Of a stretch of DNA of 64,000 bases, positions 37,140 to 45,679 are shown one piece after another. The DNA comes from Schizophyllum amplum (Eukaryota > Basidiomycota > Agaricomycetes > Agaricales > Schizophyllaceae): NCBI GenBank assembly GCA_007026445.1, contig VDMD01000003.1:2170001-2234000 (forward strand). Reading direction: 5' to 3'. Under the pieces are notes generated by a model. It had not been told where the DNA came from. It was given only the letters and a program-made list of their open reading frames with translations, and made no database searches. A program made the position numbers and the translations under genes. Each line of letters begins with the position of its first letter. Within the stretch, counting starts at the first letter, position 1.

Positions 37140-37586
37140 CGGTAGATACGAGTTCCAACCCAATATGGTGTTGGAGGGGCTGCGGTGGGACGAGTGGGTG
37201 TGCTCCGATAGGTGCGCGCTGGCAAAACGGACGCACGGTGCCGTTGTCGACAATTGTGGCGCCGCGCGAGGCGAGACTCGTCCCCGCGAAAGGCGATCCG
37301 CGCGTGCGAGTTCCAACGCAATGTGGTGCTGGAGGGGATGCTGGGGGACGAGGGGGTGGGCTCCGATAGCTGCGCGCTGGCAAAACGGACGTGCGGTGCC
37401 GTTGTCAACAATTGTGGCGCCGCGCGAGGCGAGACTCGTCCCCGAGACAAGCGTGCCGCGCGTGCGAGTTCCAACCCAATGTGGTGTTGGAGGGGATGCT
37501 GGGGGACGAGGGGGTGTGCTCCGATAGGTGCGCGCTGGCAAAATGGACGCGCGGTGCCGTTGTCAACAATTGTGGCGCCGCGCGAG
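37140..37586. repeat. 158-bp tandem array, about three copies
   Basis: The anchor GCTCCGATAG(G/C)TGCGCGCTGG recurs with the preceding CGAG at 37191, 37349 and 37507, an exact 158-bp period. Each unit also has TTGT(C/G/T)(A/G)ACAATTGTGGCGCC near its end. The last unit is cut off where the LTR-like segment begins. Long frames here are repeat translations. Confidence 0.8.
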
Positions 37587-37830
37587 TGTAACGGGGCTGA
37601 ACATTATACGGACTATGGACTGTTGTGGGCGCTTGGACTCTTACATCACCGTGACCACGGCACGTGGTCACGGTCACTTATATATATATCGTCTTGTATT
37701 CTTGACACGGGCAGTTCTTATCCTGCCCGTGCTTTGCATCGTATCTTGATCCTCGCGCGTGCGCGATCCAGTTCATCTTACGAGTGACGCTTAGGGCATC
37801 AAGGACTCAAGAAAGGCCAACGGCCTTACA
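37587..37830 (+). mobile_element. Possible LTR (or promoter region) of a retroelement
   Basis: The segment starts TGTAACGGGGCTGAAC directly at the break in the tandem array and may end CGGCCTTACA at 37830. It contains a perfect inverted repeat CGTGACCACG-GCA-CGTGGTCACG, a run of TATATATATA, and a second hairpin with arms CACGGGCAG/CTGCCCGTG. TG...CA ends and a TATA box suit an LTR. No second LTR, reverse transcriptase or integrase is visible, so a plain promoter for the next gene is an alternative. Confidence 0.3.
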
Positions 37831-38008
37831 CATTTTTGAACTTACCGCCACACGCAAAGGTTCAATAACCTACAAACTCAATCTACAAGGGATCTCGACG
37901 ATCTTAACGTAAACTGACATCGGCGGCGATCAAGCATCCTCGGCGATATCAGTCTTCGTGAAGAACCTACGAATCATTCCCTACTCGTACATCAGAACGA
38001 AGCCTGCG

Positions 38009-38752
38009 ATGGCAAAGAAGAAAAGCGGCACGCAACGGGCGGCGAAGGGCGCACCTGCGCCCGACGACGCGCCGTTGCGCAACACGCGAGCGCGGAAAAA
38101 TTCGACGAACGATCGTGAACATGCCGCATCGCCGATCAATCCCGATGACGGACCGGCGAGGCCCGGAACATCCGGCCAGCCCGATCCGGTCAACGAGGAC
38201 TCATCACGCCTCACGTCCGTCACGCCCACCGAATCCCAACGATGGAGTGACCGTCCGGAGTTCGATAACGAGCTCCCAGATGCCAGCCACCTCATCAAGG
38301 GAAGCGGAGATGGTGATAAGGAGCAAGTAACCACAGATCCAACAAACGAGTCAACGAGCACCGGGGTCGATGATCATGGATCATCGAACGCGATGAACGA
38401 GGATACGTTTGGGGAACGTAGAGCACTCGCTACAGCTACCAACCGTAATGAGCAATCTTTAGCAATAGAGGACGTGATGGGCGAGGACGAAAGGAACCGT
38501 CGCCGAAAAGAAAAGAGACGCCGCTTGCCCGAGGACAAATCCCCTCAGCCGAGCAACGCCACTTTCGATTCGGATACGCGTGCCTACGTGGACGCCAACT
38601 TCCCAAAGGAAGCAGCTCAACGTCTACGTTTAAGGATCCGCGAGGAAGCCGCACGCCTTGGGCGTCCGCTTACCGCGGGTGATATGGAAACTATCATCGA
38701 AGAAGGCCTACTCGAGGTTATCCAGGATCGCCAAACTTACTACCTTCGGTGA
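38009..38752 (+). CDS. Charged, disordered 247-residue protein (gag-like?)
   Basis: A single exon of 247 residues, starting at the ATG in TGCGATGGCAAAG (MAKKKSGTQRAAKG). The first ~180 residues are rich in Asp, Glu, Ser, Pro and Arg and contain RRRKEKRRRLPEDK, a possible nuclear signal. The C-terminal ~60 residues look folded: YVDANFPKEAAQRLRLRIRE then LTAGDMETIIEEGLLEVIQD. Its position after an LTR-like segment would suit the start of a retroelement gag, but no CCHC knuckle is present and no pol follows. It could equally be an element-encoded or host DNA-binding protein. Confidence 0.55.
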   Translation: MAKKKSGTQRAAKGAPAPDDAPLRNTRARKNSTNDREHAASPINPDDGPARPGTSGQPDPVNEDSSRLTSVTPTESQRWSDRPEFDNELPDASHLIKGSGDGDKEQVTTDPTNESTSTGVDDHGSSNAMNEDTFGERRALATATNRNEQSLAIEDVMGEDERNRRRKEKRRRLPEDKSPQPSNATFDSDTRAYVDANFPKEAAQRLRLRIREEAARLGRPLTAGDMETIIEEGLLEVIQDRQTYYLR

Positions 38753-39079
38753 TCTTGAGCATACGTCAAGATTTTTTTCCTCCAACAGGTTAGATGTTAG
38801 GTCATTAGGGTGTGCACGACCCTGTTTTGTGCCAAATCTGGTCTCGGAACGTTCGTAAGTGTCTCCGTTGACGCTCCAGCGCCGTAACACGAGGCGATCA
38901 GCCACCCGATCAAAGATCACCCTACTTGAGCATAATTTAGGCCACTAGACCTTTCGGTTAGGACATTGTTCAACTCCTATGATCTCCCACGACCCATTGC
39001 ACATAGTTAGGAAACGAGGGGAGCGATACTAAGCATGCGGCGGGGGCGGCCACCACCCCCCATGACGCCCCCCATCGTC
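38753..39079. other. Intergenic, nothing recognised
   Basis: Contains a TTAGG-rich patch near 38.79-38.81 kb and a GC-rich run near 39.05 kb. No gene seen. Confidence 0.3.
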
Positions 39080-40620
39080 ACCTCCCAAGTTAAGCTATTG
39101 CCTCCGTTTCTTTTTAAGGCTCTGCCTGTGTATGTATAGAACGCTCATGTGGCCTGGAAAAATGCTCACAAGGGTGTTATCAAAGGTCTAGAAGCCCAAC
39201 GATACCGTGGGAAAATCAGCACCTCCGCCACCAAGAGAGCCTCGTGGAATATCACTTGCAGAAGGCGGTGAGCGCTTCGTATGGTCTTCGGTGCACTGCC
39301 GGAGCACATTCCATGTGTTAGAATAGTCCCTTGATGTGTGGTAGTCCCACAATGTGAGCGCGCCACTGCCGCCACTGTGGCCCCCCACCGAGCGTGCCGG
39401 AGTGTAGCTATAGACTCTGTTTCTTTTTGAGGATCTACCTGTGTATGTACAACACGCTCCTGTGGCCTGGAGAAACGCTCCTGAGGATGTTATACAAGGT
39501 CTAGACGGCCGACAATACCGTGGGAAAATGAACGCTCCCGCCACAAAAGTTGTTCAAGATATATCAATGTTAGGAACTGCTGAGCGTTTCAGATGATGTT
39601 CTATGCACTGTCAGAGCACATTCCGTGCCCCAGAATGGGTACTTGATGTGTGGTAGTTCCACACTGTGAGCGCGCCACTGCCGCCACTGTGGCCCCACCG
39701 AGCATGCCGGAGTGTAGCTATAGACTCTGTTTCTTTTAGAGGCTCTTCCTGTGTATGTACAACATGCTCTTGTGGCCTGGAGAAACGCTCCTGAGGATGT
39801 TATACAAGGTCTAGACGCCCGACAATACCGTGGGAACAACACGGTCGCACGCGTTCGCACGCGGTCGCACGCGTTCGCACGCGGTCACATGAAGTTGAAC
39901 ACTCCGTCTCTCCATTGCTCGCGGAAGGTACTGAGCGTCACATATGCTGTTCTACTCACTGTTAGAGCATATTCTGTGTCTCAGAATGGCCACATGATGT
40001 GTGGTATCTGCACACTGTGAGCGCGCCACCGCCGCCGACTGTGGCCCCCACCGAGCGTACCGGAGTGTAGCTGTAGACTCTGTTTCTTTTTGAGGATCTA
40101 CCTGTGTATGTACAACACGCTCCTGTGGCCTGGAGAAACGCTCCTGAGGCTGTTATACAAGGTCTAGACGCCCGACAATACCGTGGGAACAACGTGGTCG
40201 CACGCGTTCGCACGCGGTCGCACGCGGTCGCACGCGGTCGCACGCGGTCGCATGAAGTTGAACCATTGCTCGCGGAAGGTACTGAGCGTCACATATGCTG
40301 TTCTACTCACTGTTAGAGCATATTCTGTGTCTCAGAATGGCCACATGATGTGTGGTATCTGCACACTGTGAGCGCGCCACCGCCGCCGACTGTGGCCCCC
40401 ACCGAGCGTACCGGAGTGTAGCTGTAGACTCTGTTTCTTTTTGAGGCTCTTCCTGTGTATGTACAACACGCTCCTGTGGCCTGGAGAAACGCTCCTGAGG
40501 ATGTTATACAAGGTCTAGACGCCCGACAATACCGTGGGAACAACACGGTCGCACGCGGTCGCACGCGGTCGCACGCGGTCGCATACTTTGTGGCAAGTGC
40601 AAACCTCCACACCGAGTGAG
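39080..40620. repeat. ~310-350-bp tandem array, five units, with decamer insertions
   Basis: The anchor CTGTGTATGTA occurs at 39126, 39438, 39749, 40102 and 40453. Units share the block CTGTGGCCTGGAGAAACGCT and a GACAATACCGTGGGAA block. Units three to five carry an inserted run of GGTCGCACGC decamers (39842-39890, ~40197-40250, ~40546-40585), which explains their greater length. Single decamers occur again near 40.70-40.74 kb. No protein is conserved between units. Confidence 0.85.
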
Positions 40621-40803
40621 TATTATGACACATCAGCCTTATATATGTGGTGTATATGCACCAGTTTAGTCCATATAAGGTCATTATGCACGTAGCCGCA
40701 TACGGTCGCACATGGTCGCACGCAGTTGCTTACGCTTGCACTCGCTTGATTGCAAGTAAATAGTCTATGTATATATTGTTGTATGGTGCTAGGAACCCTT
40801 TGC

Positions 40804-41504
40804 TCACACGTCGGACTCGGGCCCCAGCTCTCCAATAGTGCTGTCCCCCTCCATAAGTGCACGGCTCATGTTTCCAAGTGTTTTGAGCGCAGCGTAAGAG
40901 GTGGGGATCGGCTCGTACCGTACTGTGCGTACGGAGCAATCAACCAAGCCACACCCATCTCCTTCATGTGAACTACAGCCCTCACCCGACATTTTTACGT
41001 TAGACCAACAGTTGTTGCACGGAGCGCCACAGCAAGCGAGGGACTCGCAGAGGTTGTGGTGACAAGGCAGTGCGCGAATAGAAGCAACACCACCGCAAGA
41101 GTCGCACTTGGCCAAGTCCGATGGGCGCTCGCGCTGTTCGCTGTCGTAAGTCCTATTCACGGGCACAAGTCCACACAGAACTCACCCAGCGTCGCACAAT
41201 GGCGACTAGCTTTTCCTCCTTGGCTCGGAGTGCTCGATTGATGACCTTGATCTCCTCAATCTTCCCGTCACGGTCCGTTTCTAGTGCCTCCACACCATCC
41301 TCCAGGTTCTGATTGTGCTCGATCAGCGTTAACATCAGGTTGTCCAGGTCGCTGTTCTTATTGCGGGCTTTGAGGAGCTCTGCTTCCAGCCGTTGAATTT
41401 GTCTCTCCATGCTGGCAAGCATCGCATGTACGGGGGCCTGATGCACATTTAGTACAAGAGATTCTTTTGACCTGTTGCAGCGTACATACACCTGCGTTGG
41501 ACAT
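40804..41504 (-). CDS. Coiled-coil/RING-like protein 1
   Basis: Minus-strand exons 41490-41504, 41186-41437 and 40804-41133, total 597 nt or 198 residues. The short first exon encodes MSNAG. Exon 2 is a coiled coil (MERQIQRLEAELLKARNK to RALRAKEEKLVAIVRRW). Exon 3 starts RERPSDLAKC and has Cys/His spacing C-x2-C-x10-C-x-H-x2-C-x4-C-x4-C-x2-C, a RING-like pattern, then a second C-x2-H...C...C group. The splice sites were chosen to match its paralogue at 44743-45469. The tail is acidic. A RING would suggest E3 ligase or protein-protein contacts, but that is inference. It is divergent from the gene at 41743, and the palindrome signature lies between them. Confidence 0.7.
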
Positions 41505-41604
41505 GATCAATGTCGGGTGTGCGTTGACCACCACCCGGTTAGACGGGTCCGGTTGACCCGGGGGCTCACATGGTCAAGTCAACAAGTGAGCAAGATGTTG
41601 CGTG

Positions 41605-41612
41605 TATAAATA
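41605..41612 (+). promoter_or_regulatory. TATA box before the stand-alone zinc-domain gene
   Basis: TATAAATA, 138 nt before the ATG at 41743. About 60 nt further upstream is a variant of the palindrome signature (GGGTCCGGTTGACCCGGG). Confidence 0.5.
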
Positions 41613-41742
41613 GTTCCTATTTCATCATGCCCATCGTCATTCCACGCGCTTGCCCACTGCATGCGGTGCCACACGCTCAGGTCCGTATAGTTCCGGTTTA
41701 CGTTTTCCGTCTTGCCTCCCGCGGTCGTGAGCGTAGTGCAAC

Positions 41743-42252
41743 ATGGCAACGCCTGACAGCCTTGCCGCACTCCTACCACTGCTGTCCTTCTCCTGCGGAT
41801 ACTGTGTGGTTGACAGTCTTTTTGCCAACGGGACACTACCAGTTGCGGGATCAGTCGATCACGACATATCCCACTGTCCCTCGATACCGCTCTCTGAACG
41901 ACCAGTGCTTCAGCAGCTCGGTCGAGGCATCAGACACCGTTGGCGGAGTGGCGCATGTTACATTTGCCATCTACCTAGAGCAACCCATGGTCCGCGTCCA
42001 ATGCACTGTCAGTTCAGGAGCGACCATCCCCACACCAACCTGATCCCCCCCGCGCTGTGGGCGATTCGGTTCATCAACGGACACATCTACCGGTCTGCTA
42101 TGCACGCAATGTCTGTTGCCGTGCGTGGGCACTCCTGGGACACCCCAGATGCAATGGCGGACTGGATAGGTGATGATTGTGCGACAGAGGAGGGAAACAG
42201 CGCGGCTGCTCTGGTGCGCTTCCTGCAAACCAAGTTCCACTTTATGCATTGA
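41743..42252 (+). CDS. Stand-alone relative of the helicase C-terminal zinc domain, copy 1
   Basis: A single exon encodes 169 residues, starting MATPDSLAALL. It has CGYC (Cys 18 and 21), then DHDISHC (His 40, Cys 45) and CYIC (72, 75). This is the same C-x2-C...H-x4-C...C-x2-C order found at residues 1895-1956 of the recombinase-helicase at 51902-58528. The following LIPPALWAIRFINGHIYRSA and a W...ADWIGDD...LVRFLQ end also correspond to LIPLLIAIKF... and IKWLKTR of the helicase. It is therefore a free-standing version of that domain, with its own TATA box. It could bind DNA or dock on the large protein; no enzymatic motif is seen. Confidence 0.7.
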   Translation: MATPDSLAALLPLLSFSCGYCVVDSLFANGTLPVAGSVDHDISHCPSIPLSERPVLQQLGRGIRHRWRSGACYICHLPRATHGPRPMHCQFRSDHPHTNLIPPALWAIRFINGHIYRSAMHAMSVAVRGHSWDTPDAMADWIGDDCATEEGNSAAALVRFLQTKFHFMH

Positions 42253-42284
42253 CTTGTGAGTGATGTGTGTTCTCTGCATCTCCT

Positions 42285-42434
42285 TCTCACATTTGTCGTC
42301 CAGCAGCTGTCCTCCCTGAGATTAGCATATGTGATCGCATGGACCGGGGCCTGATGTACATCCAGTGCAGCGTACATACAAATGCGTTGTACACGATCAA
42401 TGTTGGGTGTGAACTTGTGCACGTTGAACAACAC
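42285..42434 (-). pseudogene. Truncated 5' piece of a coiled-coil/RING-like gene within a direct repeat
   Basis: The segment ~42340-42495 repeats ~41431-41590 in direct orientation (shared blocks GGGGCCTGATG, GCAGCGTACATACA, TGGTCAAGTCAACA). The original copy contains the start of the coiled-coil/RING-like gene 1 and its upstream palindrome. In this copy the minus strand still reads DVHQAPVHAI, as in exon 2 of that gene, then diverges (TYANLREDSC) with no further coiled coil. It is a decayed duplicate. Confidence 0.6.
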
Positions 42435-42762
42435 CCGGTCAGACGGTCCCGTTGACTAGGGCGCTTACAAATGGTCAAGTCAACAGTCGAATGAATGCAT
42501 TTAGCAACAGTGTCAAGTTAGGACTTGATACATCAAGCGCTGAACCTCTCTACTCGTCCAACACAGCCAACCCGTCGATGAATCTTGTTGTTGCGAGGAA
42601 GTGATAGTCAGTATAGCGATTAGGAGGGAAACGCGCGTACACGGACCTGATCCCATTAAGATGGGCAACGCAAAAGTGAGCTTGCAGAAACGGGGGTGGG
42701 GAAGGCTGTGACGTGGAGGATGTGAGAACCAAACAGAGAGACCACATGCTTCCACTCACAAG

Positions 42763-43302
42763 TCAAGGCATGATGCGGAACTCAGTTTGCAAAAAGCGCA
42801 CAAGAGCAAGTGCACTGCATGCCTCATCCGTGGCCTGACGGTCATTGATCCAGTCTGCCATCGCGCTGGGGGTGTCCCACGAGTGCCCGTGGGCAGTAAC
42901 GGATAGTGCATGCATGGCCGATCGATAGATGTGTCCGTGCATGAACCGAATTGCCCACAGCGCTTGGGGTACGAGAAGGGCGTAGGGATCGCGGCAACCG
43001 TAGGGAGCCCAACGGTCTGTGGGTCGGCCGCCCGGGTGAACTTCTTGTGGCATGCAGCAATCCAAGCACGTCTTAACGGCCCTGTTGGGCTGCCTGCTGG
43101 ACTTGTTGTTCCAGATGCAACGCTTGAGCTGGAGGACGAGAGGTCGCTCGGCAGGCGGCAGCCAGGGACAGTCATTGAGGCTATGCTCCAGCGATCCCAT
43201 AGGTGGGCACTGCCCAGTTGCGAACAGGTCGTGGACGAGACAGTACCCGCAGGCGTAGGAGACCTGCGCGAGGACTGGGAGGAGGCTGGCAGGTGTTGCC
43301 AT
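42763..43302 (-). CDS. Stand-alone relative of the helicase C-terminal zinc domain, copy 2
   Basis: A single exon encodes 179 residues. The start at 43302 (MATPASLLPVLAQ) is chosen because it aligns with MATPDSL of copy 1, although the frame stays open upstream. It keeps CGYC (18, 21), EHSLNDC (39, 44) and CLDC, then LVPQALWAIRFMHGHIYRSA and WDTPSAMADWINDRQA. Compared with copy 1 it has a small insertion (CRDPYALL). It is convergent with copy 1. Like copy 1 it lacks all helicase motifs, so it is not simply a truncated helicase gene with a lost start. Role unknown, presumably linked to the large protein. Confidence 0.7.
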   Translation of the reverse strand: MATPASLLPVLAQVSYACGYCLVHDLFATGQCPPMGSLEHSLNDCPWLPPAERPLVLQLKRCIWNNKSSRQPNRAVKTCLDCCMPQEVHPGGRPTDRWAPYGCRDPYALLVPQALWAIRFMHGHIYRSAMHALSVTAHGHSWDTPSAMADWINDRQATDEACSALALVRFLQTEFRIMP

Positions 43303-43492
43303 GTCAAACAGCACTGGGGATTGCAGGTAAGAAACGAAATGCTTTGCCGCGTCTTTTATTACGCTGTGTTGACCAACGGCCTTTGAAAGAAGCAGCATGA
43401 GGCCCGGCATCGCCTACATTTCATGACAAATTCACATCAAGGAAGCAATGGAACGATCTCATTTGACATATGTCTACATGCGTGCCAACCCG

Positions 43493-44385
43493 TCAGTAAG
43501 TACCCATGAGGAACGCCTCGCGTTCCTCCTTGTTTGCAAGGAAATGGACCTGCACGTTCGTGAACCCTTGGGCCTCCAAATTCTTGCGCATCTTGTGTGC
43601 CGATGGCCTGAGAATTGCATCAGGAGGTCGTTCCGCTGGCAGGTCGAGACACCTTGCTCACCAAGTAACAACGAGCGACGGGGGCCGTCCATCTGCCGTG
43701 ATCACATGGCACGGGTCATTATCGTCGATAGAGCAGGCGCTCGCCGTCTCTGCATCGTCTGCGTCGTTGCGCAAGCTCTCCTCATTATGCGTCTGTGCGC
43801 CTGCGTTGCCTCTGCCTCCATCTGCCTGCATAAACCTATCCGGCCATGCTCGTATAAGGCTCTCCCGAAGCAGCGCCGTGCGCCGCTCAGTCGCAGTCCC
43901 GGCGAGGGGGGGCTGCACACCAGAGGTACCACTACGAGGGGCGAAAGGAGGAGAACCCTGAACGTGAGGGGTGTGCGAGGCAGGCGGAGAACGTGCTCGA
44001 GCAAGAGCAGGCAGGTTGCTGTACGTGGGACCCTTGTAGACGCCGTTGTACCCCACGTAGTGCATGTACTCGTAGTAGATTTGCACAGTGAAAGGGAGGG
44101 GCGGCGCCCGCTGTGGTGAGATGTGGCCGCCGTGCTTCTCGTCGCACCATTCCTCATAAGAAGCCACAAGGGCCTCCGCGCTGTCAAACTTTATCGATTG
44201 CACTTTTCCAAGCGCTTTGACCTGAGTCCTGCCGTCAAGTGAGCAAGGGAAGCTAAAGACGTGCGTCACACGCACCAGTTCACGTAAACGCTGCCGCCCA
44301 TGTGCTCTGGCTCCATAATAAGGTAGAGCGACCGTGATCCTCCAACACTTTTGCCAGGATAGAAGGCAGGCTGGCAGTGATACAT
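43493..44385 (-). CDS. Hypothetical 263-residue protein with possible RNase-H1-N-terminal-like fold
   Basis: Minus-strand exons 44276-44385, 43662-44228 and 43493-43607 join in phase to 263 residues. The protein begins MYHCQPAFYPGKSVGG. The segment SVYVNWTQVKALGKVQSIKF with the following DSAEALVASYEEW recalls the hybrid-binding or viroplasmin-like domain at the N-terminus of RNase H1 (aromatic...W...V.G...SF....EA). The match is by eye and weak. The middle is Pro/Arg-rich, and the C-terminal exon (WPSAHKMRKNLEAQGFTNVQ) is a small folded piece ending MGTY. Nothing suggests an RNase H catalytic domain. A G-run of about 12 lies just upstream of the start. Confidence 0.55.
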
Positions 44386-44742
44386 GGTAGAGAAGAAAGT
44401 GTGTGTGGGGGGGGGGGGGGGATCAGGGGTTGACGATGGTGGCCTTAAGCAAGGTCTGCTTATCGATGTTTCACATGCAGATGATCGACTGATCTTGCGA
44501 TATACCCACGATGTTTTGCGACGGGCCGTGAATATTATTCACAGGTGTAAGGTTAGGAAGCCAGGGAAAATACATTGTAAGCAGTCACGGGCACCACTAC
44601 ACAACCACACCGGCCAGCCGGGCCCGGTCGACCGGGTTGTTGTGTCAAGACGTACAAAAGAGGACAATAGTGATCTTGGCAGCTTAGGGGACGTCATCTG
44701 GCAGCTGTGACAGGATATTCATTGGTATGTTAGGAATGTCTG
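44386..44742. other. Intergenic with palindrome signature
   Basis: Contains a ~14-nt G run near 44408-44420 and the sequence GGGCCCGGTCGACCGGG near 44620, one of the recurring palindrome sites. GTTAGGAA occurs near 44551 and 44728. Confidence 0.5.
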
Positions 44743-45469
44743 TTACTTGCAAAGGTTAAGCAATGCCTCCATCTCGTCGTCGAGCACCTCTGGCATGGAC
44801 CGGTCCGCCTGAAGAAGCACCGCACTCATTTCGCCCAGCAGTGAGACAGCGTCAGCTGATCCAGGCATTGGCTGATAGCCTGATAGGCGGACTACGCAGC
44901 CTTTGACACCACACCCCGTGGCCTCATGCTCGTCGCATTTGTCTGGGTAGTCGATGGACATGAGACATGAGTCGCACGAGGCGCTCGAGCACTTCTTCGA
45001 CGCGCACAGTATGTGCCCACAAGCAGGCACCAGGAGGGATGCGACCCCACCGCAGCACTGGCAAGCGGCCAGTGATTTCGGCCGCGAGCGCTTCAAGTTG
45101 TCCTCAGTCTTTATCCCGATTAGGATTGACGAGACTCACCCATTCCCGCACAATAGCTGACAGCTGGCTCTCTCTCTCCCTGAGTTCAAACCTGATGTCC
45201 TTGATCTCCTTGATCTGCTTCTCTTGGACCTCGTGCGAAGCCTCCAAAGACTGGCGTAACAGGCTACAACGACCATTGGCGTCCTCCATTTGTTCCTCGA
45301 GATGGCTCTCGTTTTTGCGCGCAGCGAGGAGATCAGCCTCCAGCCGACGGATCTGGGCATCTTTGGCCGCCAGCATCGCGTTCACAAGCTCCTGCTGTTC
45401 ATTCAGCGCTAGCAACACTTTAGGTTTAGCCCGCCATACCGCATATTCGGCCAACGATGGGTTCGACAT
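44743..45469 (-). CDS. Coiled-coil/RING-like protein 2
   Basis: The minus-strand model is 45440-45469, 45140-45394 and 44743-45090, 633 nt or 210 residues. The first intron may instead be read through, because the frame stays open. The protein begins MSNPSLAEY, has a coiled coil (AKDAQIRRLEADLLAARKNE through ELRERESQLSAIVREW), then RSRPKSLAACQCCGG. The Cys/His spacing C-x2-C-x10-C-x-H-x2-C-x4-C-x4-C-x2-C is identical to protein 1, followed by CDEHEATGCGVKGC. It ends in an acidic tail (DDEMEALLNLCK). The pair arose by duplication within the element. A RING-like role in ubiquitin or SUMO transfer is possible, given a Ulp1-like protease nearby, but unproven. Confidence 0.7.
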
Positions 45470-45679
45470 GATGAAGGTTGATAACAAGCTTTGACGCCGC
45501 GTGACCTCTTATTGGACGACCAACAGTTCTCACAGAGCGCCGCCCGGCCCGGTTGACGCTGGTTCTCGCATGGTAGTCAATGTCCTTACTAGTTTTAAAC
45601 CTCTGACCTGTTCGTCGAGCATATGATGCGTTCTGTATACAAGTACATATTCAAAGATAAAGACCGAATGTCCCCCACA

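Noticed and set aside
39842..40590. Regular short repeats considered as a CRISPR-like array
   Set aside because: The decamers are contiguous without spacers and the organism is a eukaryote.
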